From Gammaproteobacteria bacterium (GTDB lineage Bacteria > Pseudomonadota > Gammaproteobacteria > Steroidobacterales > Steroidobacteraceae), in NCBI GenBank assembly GCA_947452065.1, contig CANGBB010000001.1, forward strand, positions 62,001 to 126,000: a stretch of DNA of 64,000 bases. Reading direction: 5' to 3'. Positions 16,337 to 25,297 of this stretch are shown piece after piece. Made by a program: the position numbers and the translations under genes. Under the pieces are notes generated by a model. The model saw only the letters and a list, made by a program, of their open reading frames with translations. It was not told the DNA's origin and ran no database searches. Every line of letters begins with the position of its first letter. Position 1 is the stretch's first letter.

Positions 16337-18073
16337 ATGTCAAAACCAGTCACCTCTTCTCAAGTCAGCGCTAGCCCCCGGTATGCCGATGACGGTGCGC
16401 GAGCCCATGTGACCTTGGAGTCAATGTCTGATGCCGTGGTGACGGTGGATACCCAGGGCAACATCGATTATCTCAATCCGGTCGCAGCCCAGCTCACTGG
16501 CTGGAGTCTGGGCGAGGCGCGTGGCCTGCCGGTCGACGCGGTGCTGACGCTGCGCGATGAGCGTATGCAGGCGGAATTTCGGCATCCAGCGCTGGCGGCC
16601 TTGCGTGCGGATGAGCCGGGGAGCGTCTCAGCGCAATGTGTCATGGTCGATCGCAGCAGCAACGAGCTGGCCGTGCAGTATTCGGTGGCACCGATCCGCA
16701 ACGAGGCGGGTCCGGCCTCGGGCGCCGTGCTGGTGTTCCGCGATGTGACGCGTGAGCATCACATGCGGCGGACGTTGTCCTATCAAGCCAAGCATGACGC
16801 TCTGACCGGACTGATCAATCGCCGCGAGTTCGATGCGCGGCTGAATGCGGCGCTGGAAGGCGCCCGCGCCGGTGAAGGCCAGCATGTCTTGCTGTATCTG
16901 GATCTGGACCAGTTCAAGGTCGTCAACGACACCTGCGGTCATGCTGCCGGTGATCGGCTGCTGCGCGATGTCACGGCACTCCTGCAGCATCACATGCGTG
17001 CGGCCGACAGCATCGCGCGGCTGGGCGGCGACGAGTTCGGCATCATCGCTGAGCATTGCACGGTGGAGCAGGGAATACGGCTGGCGGAAAGCATCCGCCA
17101 GGTCATCGAACAACACCGTTTCGTCTGGGAGCAGCGTGAGTTCCGCATTGGCACCAGCGTCGGTGTCGTGGGTATCAACCGGGACAGTGAGGCGGTCGCA
17201 AGCCTGATCAGTGCTGCGGACGCCGCCTGCTATGCCGCCAAGGATGCCGGCCGCAACCGTGTGCATGTCTTCTCTCAAGGCCAAGCCAGCGATCGCCAGC
17301 GAGACCTGTTCTGGGTCAGTCGTGTGACCCGCGCCGTGGAAGAGGGACGGTTGGAACTCTACCAGCAGCCCATCGTTTCAACCGGCGAGCGCGCCCAGCG
17401 CATGCAGTTCCATGAGTTGTTAATTCGCCTGCGCGACGAGGGCGATTCACTGGTTCTGCCCGGTGAATTCGTGCCGGCGGCAGAGCGCTATAACGTGATC
17501 ACAGCCATTGATCGTTGGGTGGTTCGGCAAGCGGCCGACCTTATTTTGGCGCGCGCCGCACGCGGTCTACCGCCGACGCTGCTGCTGGCAGTCAATGTTT
17601 CCAGCGCATCAATCTGTGAACGTGCCTTCATCGAATTCACCAAGCGACTGACGGATAACCCGGTGGTCGGTCATGGTCTGTGCTTTGAATTCACCGAGAA
17701 TACGGCCATTCATCATCTGGTGCAGGTGCAGGAATTCATCGCGGCACTCAAGCCGCGGGGATGTCGCTTTACGCTCGATAATTTCGGCAGCGCTTCCGCA
17801 TCGCTCCAATGTATCCGCAGTCTGCTGATCGATTTTCTGAAGATCGAGGGCGGGTTTACGGCTGGTGTCGTCGATGACCCGGTGGATCAGAGCGTGGTCG
17901 AGGCACTGCTCAAGGTCGCGCATGCGCAGGGCATTGCGGTGATTGCCGAGCGGGTGGAATCGCTGCCCGTGTGTGGGCAGCTCGCTCAACTCGGTCTCGA
18001 CTACCTACAGGGCTATCAGATCGGGCGGCCACAACCTCTGGCGCCGTTGGTGGAGCGGGTCTTGCGCGAGTAG
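16337..18073 (+). CDS. PAS-GGDEF-EAL signalling protein (c-di-GMP turnover)
   Basis: 578 aa, soluble. A PAS domain is at about 25-145, GGDEF at about 150-312 and EAL at about 325-575. The cyclase site is intact (RLGGDEFG at 228-235) with an inhibitory RxxD site five residues before it (R221-D224). In the EAL domain E360, N420, E454, D481, K502, E539/E541 and Q558 are kept, but the second Asp of DDFG is N482 and the Asp of KID is E504. Both positions normally help bind metal, so phosphodiesterase activity may be weak or lost and the protein may act mainly as a cyclase or c-di-GMP sensor. Monocistronic between srkA and dusA. Confidence 0.92.
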   Translation: MSKPVTSSQVSASPRYADDGARAHVTLESMSDAVVTVDTQGNIDYLNPVAAQLTGWSLGEARGLPVDAVLTLRDERMQAEFRHPALAALRADEPGSVSAQCVMVDRSSNELAVQYSVAPIRNEAGPASGAVLVFRDVTREHHMRRTLSYQAKHDALTGLINRREFDARLNAALEGARAGEGQHVLLYLDLDQFKVVNDTCGHAAGDRLLRDVTALLQHHMRAADSIARLGGDEFGIIAEHCTVEQGIRLAESIRQVIEQHRFVWEQREFRIGTSVGVVGINRDSEAVASLISAADAACYAAKDAGRNRVHVFSQGQASDRQRDLFWVSRVTRAVEEGRLELYQQPIVSTGERAQRMQFHELLIRLRDEGDSLVLPGEFVPAAERYNVITAIDRWVVRQAADLILARAARGLPPTLLLAVNVSSASICERAFIEFTKRLTDNPVVGHGLCFEFTENTAIHHLVQVQEFIAALKPRGCRFTLDNFGSASASLQCIRSLLIDFLKIEGGFTAGVVDDPVDQSVVEALLKVAHAQGIAVIAERVESLPVCGQLAQLGLDYLQGYQIGRPQPLAPLVERVLRE

Positions 18074-18193
18074 CGCGCCGCTCAGCCGAATGCCGGGACC
18101 GGCTAGCGCGGACCGGTTATTCTTGATTACTCTGGCAGTGACCAAACAGGTCTGCCATCCCCGATTGACGGAGCCTCCGCGGCACGTTGCAGC

Positions 18194-19261
18194 ATGGAAG
18201 TCATTGCAGCCTCAGGTATGTCTGGCGCAGCGCCAGATCAGCGCGCTGGATTCGGCGTGTCCGTCGCTCCGATGATGGACTGGACCGATCGCCACTGCCG
18301 TTATTTCCTGCGCGGTTTCAGCCCGAATGTCTTGCTTTACACCGAGATGATCGTCGCCGACGCGCTACTGCGTGGCAATGCTGAGCGGCTACTGCGTCAT
18401 CATGCCGACGAGCACCCCGTCGCGCTCCAGCTCGGCGGCTCGGAGCCGCACAAGCTGGCGGCGGCGGCGCGCATCGGCGCGGCTGCTGGATACGATGAGA
18501 TCAATCTAAATTGCGGCTGCCCCAGCGATCGAGTTCATGCCGGCGCTTTTGGCGCCTGCCTGCTGCATGAGCCGGCGCGTGTCGGCGAGTGCATCGCGGC
18601 GATGACAGCGGTCGTGAACGTACCGGTCACGGTGAAGATGCGCATCGGCGTGATCGACGGCGGTGATGGACTGCGTGATCGCGTGCAGGCATTCGATGAG
18701 CCGGAGTGGCGCGTTCTGCATGAGTTTGTGAACACCGTGGCGGCCGCTGGATGCCGTCGTGTGATTGTCCATGCCCGCAAGGCAGTTCTCGGCGGGCTCT
18801 CCCCTGAGCAGAATCGCGCGGTGCCGCCGTTGCGTTACGACATCGTCCGGCAGATCAAGGAGCGATGGCCGGATCTTGCAGTGATTCTCAATGGCGGGCT
18901 GCGCACAGTCGCGCAGGTCGCCGAGGCGCGTGCCTGGTGCGACGGTGTGATGCTGGGGCGGGAGGCTTACCACCGTCCCTATGTGCTCTCGGAGCTCGAG
19001 GAGTCGCTGGGGCGGGGGGATTATGCGCGGCCCAGCGAGGTGCAGGTGCTAGAGCGCATGGGCCAGTATGCCGAGCAGGAGCTGGCACGCGGGGAGCGAC
19101 TGAGCGCCATCGTGCGGCACATGCTGGGTCTGTGTGCGGGTCGACCCGGTGCCCGTGACCTGCGCCGTGAGCTGTCCGAGGGGGCGCGCGAGAATGGCGC
19201 CGGAGCTGAATTGCTGCACCGGGTTGCGCGCCGGTTGGCCTTGCAGCCGCAAGCCGTATAA
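18194..19261 (+). CDS. dusA: DusA, tRNA-dihydrouridine(20/20a) synthase
   Basis: FMN-dependent reductase of U20/U20a in the tRNA D-loop. 355 aa. VAPMMDWTDRHCRYF, LYTEMIVADALL, the active-site LNCGCPSDRVHAGAFGACLL and a KMRIG segment identify the DusA subfamily. Later landmarks are VIVHARKAVLGGLSP and ILNGGLRT. The ATG at 18194 adds a roughly 25-residue N-terminal tail; an ATG at 18218 is an alternative. The 120-base gap upstream holds no gene. Confidence 0.94.
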   Translation: MEVIAASGMSGAAPDQRAGFGVSVAPMMDWTDRHCRYFLRGFSPNVLLYTEMIVADALLRGNAERLLRHHADEHPVALQLGGSEPHKLAAAARIGAAAGYDEINLNCGCPSDRVHAGAFGACLLHEPARVGECIAAMTAVVNVPVTVKMRIGVIDGGDGLRDRVQAFDEPEWRVLHEFVNTVAAAGCRRVIVHARKAVLGGLSPEQNRAVPPLRYDIVRQIKERWPDLAVILNGGLRTVAQVAEARAWCDGVMLGREAYHRPYVLSELEESLGRGDYARPSEVQVLERMGQYAEQELARGERLSAIVRHMLGLCAGRPGARDLRRELSEGARENGAGAELLHRVARRLALQPQAV

Positions 19262-19302
19262 GCTTTACGGTCTTAATAATATGTAAAGCCAGTCAGCGCC
19301 CG

Positions 19303-20208
19303 ATGGTCCACGACACTGAACTCGCAATCCTGTTCGCCGATGTCGTGGGATCGACGCGGCTATTCGAGCAGATGGGCGATTTGCGCGCCCGCGATCTGAT
19401 CACCACCTGCATCGATATCATGCGTGCCGCTACCGAGGCGCATGGCGGGACGGTGATCAAGACCATCGGCGACGAGGTCATGGCTACATTTCCGACCGCC
19501 GATGCGGCCCTGAATGCGGCCAGCCAGATGCAAATGCTGATCAGCCGGCATCCTGACCTGCGATCGGAGGGCCAACCCGTTTCAATCCGCGTCGGCTGTC
19601 ATTTTGGTTCCGTGGTGCTCGACAGCCGCGACGTCTTCGGTGCCAGCGTGCACACCGCCAATCGCATGACGAGTCAGGCGAAGGCCGGCCAGATCATGAC
19701 TTCGGCCGCGACCATTGAGCGGCTGTCCCCCGAGTGGCGTTCGGTGGCGCGGCAGGTCGACGTACTGGCCATCCACGGTCAATCCGCCGAGCTGGCGCTC
19801 TACGAGGTGCTCTGGCATGGCGAGGATGTCACCAGCATGCTGCCGGCCAGTACGCTGGGCGCGCACGCTCAGCAGCGCCCGCTGCGGCTGACATTGCAGG
19901 CGAACGGTCGGGACTTCGTTGTCGATGAGCGGCATCCGCGCCTGATCATCGGACGCGCCGAGGACAGTCACGTCGTGATGCAGGGCCAGCTGGTTTCACG
20001 GCTCCATGCGCGGATCGAATACACCCGCAACCGTTTTCTGATCACTGATCAGAGCACCAATGGAACCTTCGTTGTGCTGGAAGGCCAGGAGCAGGCCTTC
20101 GTGCGTCGTGACAGTTTGCCACTGAGCGGCAACGGCCGGATCGGGCTCGGGTCGACGCCCGATCCGGAATCGCCGCAGACGCTGCGCTTCAGCTGCGAAG
20201 AGAGCTGA
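19303..20208 (+). CDS. Class III nucleotide cyclase fused to an FHA domain
   Basis: 301 aa, soluble. Cyclase domain at about 5-175, FHA at about 195-290. Metal-binding D13 (FADVVGST) and D57 (TIGDEV) are present, as are the adenine-selecting pair K53 and D110 (DVFGASV), so ATP is the likely substrate. The transition-state Arg is R121, but the partner Asn position (7 after D110) is H117. The FHA domain keeps its phosphothreonine-binding core: G217-R218, S232-R233-x-H235, N253-G254. It could sense phosphorylation and make cAMP. An AT-rich stretch (19270-19285) precedes it. Convergent with pckG, and not obviously in an operon with dusA (41-base gap). Confidence 0.9.
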   Translation: MVHDTELAILFADVVGSTRLFEQMGDLRARDLITTCIDIMRAATEAHGGTVIKTIGDEVMATFPTADAALNAASQMQMLISRHPDLRSEGQPVSIRVGCHFGSVVLDSRDVFGASVHTANRMTSQAKAGQIMTSAATIERLSPEWRSVARQVDVLAIHGQSAELALYEVLWHGEDVTSMLPASTLGAHAQQRPLRLTLQANGRDFVVDERHPRLIIGRAEDSHVVMQGQLVSRLHARIEYTRNRFLITDQSTNGTFVVLEGQEQAFVRRDSLPLSGNGRIGLGSTPDPESPQTLRFSCEES

Positions 20209-20215
20209 GCGCAGC

Positions 20216-20239
20216 GGCCGGGGGCTTCAGCCCCGGGCC
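20216..20239. terminator. Hairpin between convergent cyclase and pckG genes
   Basis: GGCCGGGGGCT-TC-AGCCCCGGGCC, 10 of 11 pairs matched, spanning the gap and the last codons of pckG. Its position suggests a bidirectional terminator, but there is no T-tract on either side. Confidence 0.4.
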
Positions 20240-22005
20240 AATCTCTGCGCTACGCCTTCGAGCTGCGCAAACATCTCAGCGGGCATGCGGTCGCCGAATT
20301 CCTCGAGATACTTGCGCATGTCGGTCACCTCGTTCTTCCACGCATCCGTGTGGACCGTGGTCAGCTCGCGGATGGCTTCCGGCTTGACGTCAGCGCCGTT
20401 GAGGTTCAGATCCTCGATGTGCGGCAGGTGGCCGATGGCCGTGTCCTGGGCACCGTTACGGCCGCTGCAACGCTCGAGAATCCAGGCCAGTACGCGCAGG
20501 TTGTCGCCGAAGCCGGGCCACAGGAACTCGCCGCTGGCCGACTGACGGAACCAGTTGACGTGGAAGATGCGCGGCGGCTGCTTGAGCTTTTTGCCCATCT
20601 CCAGCCAGTGAGCGAAGTAGTCGCCGTAGTTGTAGCCGGCGAAGGGCTTCATCGCCATCGGATCGCGACGCACGACGCCAACGGCGCCCGTGGCGGCGGC
20701 GGTGGTCTCTGAGGCGATCGAGGCTGCGACGAGCACGCCATGGGCCCAGTCGCGGGCCTCGTACACCAGCGGTGCCAGTTCGCGGCGCCGGCCGCCGAAG
20801 ATCAGCGCCGAGATGGGGACGCCACGCGGGTCATGCGCGGCATCGCTGTAGCTCGGATTCTGAGTGGCGGCGACCGTGAAGCGGGAATTCGGATGGGCCG
20901 CCGGGCCGTGCTTGGGGTCATAGGGGCGACCCAGCCAGTCGATGGCCGGCTCCGCGTCCTTGCGTCCTTCCCACCAAGGTTCGTTGTTGGCCGTCAGTGC
21001 CACGTTCGTGAAGATCGTGTCGCGACGGATCATGTCGTAGGCGTTCTTGTTGGTCTTCGGGTTGGTACCCGGAGCAACGCCGAAGTAGCCGGCTTCCGGA
21101 TTGATCGCCCAGAGGCGGCCGTCCGGTCCCGGATGCAGCCAGGCGATGTCATCGCCGATGGTGAAGACCTTCCAGCCCGGCAGTGCGTCCGGCGGGATCA
21201 GCATGGCCAGGTTGGTCTTGCCGCAGGCCGAGGGGAAGGCCGCTGCGACGTAATGCGTCTCGCCCTGAGGGCTCTGCAGGCCAACGATGAGCATGTGCTC
21301 CGCCAGCCAGCCTTCGGTGCGTGCCTGATAGCTGGCGATGCGCAGCGCATGGCACTTCTTGCCCAGCAGCGCATTGCCGCCGTAGCCCGAGCCAAAGCTC
21401 TCGATAGTGAGCTCTTCAGGGAAGTGAACGATGAAGCGACGTGCCGGATCGAGTTCGCCGGTGGAATGCAGTCCCTTGACGAAGGTGCCGTCGCGGGCGA
21501 TCCGCTCCAGGGCGCCGCGTCCGATGCGGGTCATGATGGCCATGTTCAGCACCACATAGGCGCTGTCGGTGATCTCCACGCCGCAGCGGGAGTAGGGCGA
21601 GTCCAGCGGGCCCATGCAGTAGGGGATGACATACAGCGTGCGGCCGCGCATGCAGTCCTTGAACAGGCCGCGCATCATGCCCTTGGCCTCGGCCGGATCC
21701 ATCCAGTTGTTGTTCGGGCCCGCGTCGGTCTTGTCACGCGTGCAGACGAATGTCAGGTGCTCGACGCGCGCCACGTCGGTGGGGTTCGAGCGTGAGAGGT
21801 AGCAGCCCGGGAAGGTGTCCTTGTTGAGCGGCTGCAGTTCGCCGCGCTCGACCAGCTCGGTGCGCAGCCGTTCGAACTCGGCCTTGCTGCCGTCACACCA
21901 GTAAACGCGGTCAGGATTCGTCAGGGAACGGACGCTCTCCACCCAGTCAGTCACCGTTTGTGACAGTTTGGCCATCGAAACCATGGTGTGGGGAGCGGTC
22001 GCCAT
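20227..22005 (-). CDS. pckG: Phosphoenolpyruvate carboxykinase (GTP)
   Basis: Converts oxaloacetate plus GTP to PEP, the first committed step of gluconeogenesis. 592 aa, matching the GTP-dependent family and clearly not the ATP-dependent PckA. The kinase P-loop with its reactive Cys is FPSACGKTNLAM. Other landmarks are YWCDGSKAEFERL, RTLYVIPYCMGPLDSPYS, FTIGDDIAWLHPG and the guanine-pocket region FPGFGDNLRVLAWI-like (WPGFGDNLRV). I chose the ATG at 22005: a TATAAT sits at 22044-22049 on this strand and CGAGGAT lies just before the ATG. A longer form from 22041 would start inside the promoter. Confidence 0.95.
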   Translation of the reverse strand: MATAPHTMVSMAKLSQTVTDWVESVRSLTNPDRVYWCDGSKAEFERLRTELVERGELQPLNKDTFPGCYLSRSNPTDVARVEHLTFVCTRDKTDAGPNNNWMDPAEAKGMMRGLFKDCMRGRTLYVIPYCMGPLDSPYSRCGVEITDSAYVVLNMAIMTRIGRGALERIARDGTFVKGLHSTGELDPARRFIVHFPEELTIESFGSGYGGNALLGKKCHALRIASYQARTEGWLAEHMLIVGLQSPQGETHYVAAAFPSACGKTNLAMLIPPDALPGWKVFTIGDDIAWLHPGPDGRLWAINPEAGYFGVAPGTNPKTNKNAYDMIRRDTIFTNVALTANNEPWWEGRKDAEPAIDWLGRPYDPKHGPAAHPNSRFTVAATQNPSYSDAAHDPRGVPISALIFGGRRRELAPLVYEARDWAHGVLVAASIASETTAAATGAVGVVRRDPMAMKPFAGYNYGDYFAHWLEMGKKLKQPPRIFHVNWFRQSASGEFLWPGFGDNLRVLAWILERCSGRNGAQDTAIGHLPHIEDLNLNGADVKPEAIRELTTVHTDAWKNEVTDMRKYLEEFGDRMPAEMFAQLEGVAQRLARG

Positions 22006-22043
22006 GTCGTATCCTCGCTGGGCTGATCTCGGGTTAGCCACCC

Positions 22044-22049
22044 ATTATA
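22044..22049 (-). promoter_or_regulatory. -10 element of the pckG promoter
   Basis: Perfect TATAAT on the minus strand, about 40 bases before the pckG ATG. No convincing -35 box lies 16-18 bases upstream, so an activator may be needed; no operator was recognised. Confidence 0.5.
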
Positions 22050-22121
22050 GCGGCCCGGACGCTTGCGGTGGCCTTCTGACGGTGATTTTGTCCAATTCTT
22101 CGGCAGTATCGTGCGGCGATC

Positions 22122-24080
22122 GTGACCCAACTTGTTGAACTTTTTGGCCCAGGCGGGGCCCTGGCGCGGGCGTTGGAGGGGTTTGTACCTCGCGGTGCGC
22201 AGCGCCGGATGGCCGCGCGCATCGAGTCGGCGCTGGCCGAGCGCGAGGTGCTGCTGGTGGAGGCGGGGACCGGCACCGGCAAGACCTTCGCCTATCTCGT
22301 CCCGGCGCTGCTCTCGGGGCTGCGCGTGCTCATCTCGACTGGCACACGCACCTTGCAGGATCAGCTGTTCGCCCGGGACATCCCCTTGCTCTCCGGGGCA
22401 TTGGGCCGGCCGGCGCGCGTCGCGCTGCTCAAAGGGCGGGCCAATTACCTGTGTCGCTCACGGCTTTTGGCGCAGCAGGGTCAGGGCGGACTCTTTCAGG
22501 AGCGCCGCCAGCTGGGTGCGGTGAGCGACTGGGCCTCTGGCACCCGCAGCGGGGATTTGGCCGAGTGCACCGCGTTGGGCGAGTCCGATCCCCTGCGCTC
22601 GCAACTGACCAGCACCCGCGACAGTTGCACCGGCAACCAATGCGCTGAATTCAGCCGATGCCATGTGTTCGCCGCCCGGCGCGCGGCGCTGGAGGCGGAC
22701 ATCGTCGTGGTGAACCATCACCTACTGATGGCTGATCTGGCGCTGAAGGAAGACGGCTTCGGCGATCTGCTGCCGTCCGTGGATGCCGTGGTGCTCGACG
22801 AGGCGCATCAACTACCCGATCTGGCCGCCGAATTTTTTGGTGTGGATTGCAGCACGCGTCAGATCGAGCTGCTGCTTCAGGATGCGCGGCGTGAACTGGC
22901 GACAGCGGCCGTTGATGCCGCGCGCAGCCGTAGCTGGTGTGGCGATCTTGAGCGCGCACTGCGTGAGTTGCGCCGCGCCTTCGGCGATGCCGAGCGGCGC
23001 ATTGCGTGGCAGGACACGACAGTGGAACAGCAGAGAGTCGTCGCGGATCTGCGCGATGCGCTCGAGTCATTCGCCGCCGGGCTATCCGGTGAGGAGGCGG
23101 CCGAGGTCAAACAATGTGGTGAACGCGCGCGTCAGGCCGCGCTGGCGCTTGCGGCCATCGCCGACACCGAGGCGGGTAGCGTGGAGGGTGCGCGCGCCGC
23201 GCGTGTCAGCCCGCGTGGCGTCCACTTCAGTTTGCTGCCCTATGAAATCGCGACGCGTTTCAGCGCGCTGGTCAAGCAGCGCCCCGGCGCCTGGATATTC
23301 ACTTCCGCAACGCTGGCGCTGGCAGGCAAGTTCGATCACTTTGCCGGGCGGCTGGGACTGGCCGACGCCGCCACACTGTGTGTGGACAGTCCCTTCGACT
23401 ATGGCCGTCAGGCCTTGCTGTATTTGCCTGCCGGCTTGCCCGATCCGGCCGATAGTCAGTACACGGCACGTGTGCTGCAGGTGGCCCAACCACTGATTGA
23501 GGCCGCCGACGGCGGCGCATTCCTGCTGTTCACGTCACACCGCGCACTGGGTCAGGCGGCGGCACAGTTGCGTTCGGCGCCAGATACGGGCCGCCACGAG
23601 CTGCTGGTGCAAGGCGAGGCGCCCCGCGAACAACTGCTCCGCCGCTTCCGCGAATCCGGTCGCGCCGTGCTGCTAGGCACCGCGAGTTTCTGGGAAGGTG
23701 TGGATGTGCAGGGTGCGGCTTTGCGGCTGGTCATCATCGATCGTCTGCCGTTTGCGCATGTCGACGATCCGCTGGTGCGTGCCCGCGTCGAGTATCTGCA
23801 GGCCCACGGCGGCAACGCCTTTCGCGAGTATCAGCTGCCGGAGGCAGCGATGGCCTTGAAGCAAGGTGTGGGGCGCTTGATCCGCAGCGAGAGTGATCGC
23901 GGCGTGGCCGTGATCTGCGATCCGCGCTTGACCAGCAAAGGCTATGGCAAGAGTTTTCTGGCGGTGCTGCCGCCCATGCGCGTCACGCGTGATGGCGCAG
24001 AGGTGCTGACTTTGCTGCGCAGCTGCGCGGGTGATCTTCTGCCCGAGCAGCGTCAGCGATGGCTGGAGGAATTGACATGA
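22122..24080 (+). CDS. yoaA: YoaA/DinG-family Fe-S DNA helicase
   Basis: 652 aa superfamily 2 helicase of the XPD/DinG group. Walker A is EAGTGTGKT (about 47-55), the DEAH box is VVLDEAHQL, and late motifs include ILFTSHRAL-like FLLFTSHRA, GTASFWEGVDVQG and GVGRLIRSESDRG. Four cysteines between motifs I and II (LCRS, ECTALG, SCTGNQCAEFSRC) fit the 4Fe-4S cluster of the family. Length and order fit YoaA better than the longer DinG. The start is GTG 22122. The tsaB ATG overlaps its stop, a common pairing in Gammaproteobacteria. Confidence 0.9.
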   Translation: MTQLVELFGPGGALARALEGFVPRGAQRRMAARIESALAEREVLLVEAGTGTGKTFAYLVPALLSGLRVLISTGTRTLQDQLFARDIPLLSGALGRPARVALLKGRANYLCRSRLLAQQGQGGLFQERRQLGAVSDWASGTRSGDLAECTALGESDPLRSQLTSTRDSCTGNQCAEFSRCHVFAARRAALEADIVVVNHHLLMADLALKEDGFGDLLPSVDAVVLDEAHQLPDLAAEFFGVDCSTRQIELLLQDARRELATAAVDAARSRSWCGDLERALRELRRAFGDAERRIAWQDTTVEQQRVVADLRDALESFAAGLSGEEAAEVKQCGERARQAALALAAIADTEAGSVEGARAARVSPRGVHFSLLPYEIATRFSALVKQRPGAWIFTSATLALAGKFDHFAGRLGLADAATLCVDSPFDYGRQALLYLPAGLPDPADSQYTARVLQVAQPLIEAADGGAFLLFTSHRALGQAAAQLRSAPDTGRHELLVQGEAPREQLLRRFRESGRAVLLGTASFWEGVDVQGAALRLVIIDRLPFAHVDDPLVRARVEYLQAHGGNAFREYQLPEAAMALKQGVGRLIRSESDRGVAVICDPRLTSKGYGKSFLAVLPPMRVTRDGAEVLTLLRSCAGDLLPEQRQRWLEELT

Positions 24081-24781
24081 AAGTGCTGGCAGTGGATTGC
24101 GCCACCGAGTATTGCTCGGCCGCGCTGTGGCTCGATGGTGCGTTGATCGAGCGCAGTGCGCCGCCAGCGCGCGGTCAGTCCGAGCAGCTGTTGCATTGGG
24201 TGGCGGAACTGCTGGCCGAGGGTGGAGTCAGTCTACGTGCGCTCGATCTGATCGCGTTTGGTCGCGGGCCTGGCGCCTTCACCGGGGTTCGGATGGCTAC
24301 CAGCATTGCCCAAGGATTGGCGTTCTCGTTGGGTCTGCCGGTCGCGCCGGTGTCGACACTGCGCGCCGTGGCGGTGCATGCGCTCGCCCTTGCGCCGCAG
24401 GCCGATGAGGTGCTGGTCTGTCAGGATGCGCGAATTCACGAAGTGTACTGGGCGCGGTTTGCGCGCTGTGCGGAGGGTGCCTGCCTGCAGGGCGAAGAGC
24501 ATCTGGGTTCGCCCACCAGTGTGGATCTCGCGCTGCGCCCAGCGCAGGTGGTGGCGGGCAGCGGCTTCAATGCCTACGCTGAACTGGCTGCAGCCTGGCA
24601 GGGGCGATCTGCCGCCGGAGCGAATGGTTTCGTTGCGCCGCTCCATGCGCCATCCCGGGCGCAAGACATTGCACGCTTAGCAGCTGGTGATGGGCTCGCG
24701 GCTGCAGTGACGCCTGATCACGCGTTACCGGTCTATTTGCGCGACGACGTGGCCAAACCGTCAGTGCCCGAGGCGCTATAA
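24077..24781 (+). CDS. tsaB: TsaB, tRNA t6A-synthesis partner protein
   Basis: 234 aa ASKHA-fold protein that activates TsaD in threonylcarbamoyl-adenosine (t6A37) formation. The typical start MKVLAVDCATEYCSAALW is followed by GRGPGAFTGVRMATSIAQGLA, the family signature. The ATG at 24077 overlaps the yoaA stop (ATGA), and GAGGAATTG precedes it. The C-terminal part is variable, as is normal for TsaB. Confidence 0.94.
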   Translation: MKVLAVDCATEYCSAALWLDGALIERSAPPARGQSEQLLHWVAELLAEGGVSLRALDLIAFGRGPGAFTGVRMATSIAQGLAFSLGLPVAPVSTLRAVAVHALALAPQADEVLVCQDARIHEVYWARFARCAEGACLQGEEHLGSPTSVDLALRPAQVVAGSGFNAYAELAAAWQGRSAAGANGFVAPLHAPSRAQDIARLAAGDGLAAAVTPDHALPVYLRDDVAKPSVPEAL

Positions 24782-24788
24782 TCATCGT

Positions 24789-25286
24789 ATGAAGTCACCT
24801 CGCGTAGGCTATTTGCTTGGCTTTTTCGCCTGCGCGGCATTGCTGGGCTACGCGCTCTACGCGCAGTTCGTGCTCCACCTGGAACCCTGCCCGCTGTGCA
24901 TTTTTCAGCGCGTCGGCGTTGCAGCGCTCGGTGCGCTGTTCCTGATTGCGGGTCTGCATGCGCCGCGCGGCTGGGGTGCGCGGGTCTATGCTGTACTCAT
25001 TGCGCTCGCCGCGCTCGCGACCATGGGTATTGCCGCGCGTCACGTGTATATCCAGCATTTGCCGGAAGGTGCGGTACCGGCCTGCGGCGCTGGGCTGGAT
25101 TACCTGTTGCGGGTGTTCCCGGTGGTGGATGTCATCCGCAAGGTTCTCACCGGTTCCGGTGAGTGCGCCAAGATCACCTGGACCTTCCTCACGCTTTCGA
25201 TGCCCACCTGGGTGCTGCTGTCTTCAGCGGCACTCGGACTCTGGGGCGTGGCGGTCAGTCGACGCGCGGCGCGCCGACACCTATAA
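24789..25286 (+). CDS. dsbB: DsbB, disulfide-bond generating membrane protein
   Basis: 165 aa with four membrane helices. It reoxidises periplasmic DsbA using quinone. The two redox pairs are visible: C34/C37 (PCPLC) after helix 1, and C99/C126 in the second periplasmic loop (VPACGAG, SGECAK), corresponding to C41/C44 and C104/C130 in E. coli. Seven bases separate it from tsaB. It converges with dapE across an 11-base gap. Confidence 0.94.
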   Translation: MKSPRVGYLLGFFACAALLGYALYAQFVLHLEPCPLCIFQRVGVAALGALFLIAGLHAPRGWGARVYAVLIALAALATMGIAARHVYIQHLPEGAVPACGAGLDYLLRVFPVVDVIRKVLTGSGECAKITWTFLTLSMPTWVLLSSAALGLWGVAVSRRAARRHL

Positions 25287-25297
25287 GCCGACCGGCT

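Noticed and set aside
20740-21795. 351-codon plus-strand frame opposite pckG
   Set aside because: Same antisense shadow effect; pckG is conserved throughout and the frame has no start signals.
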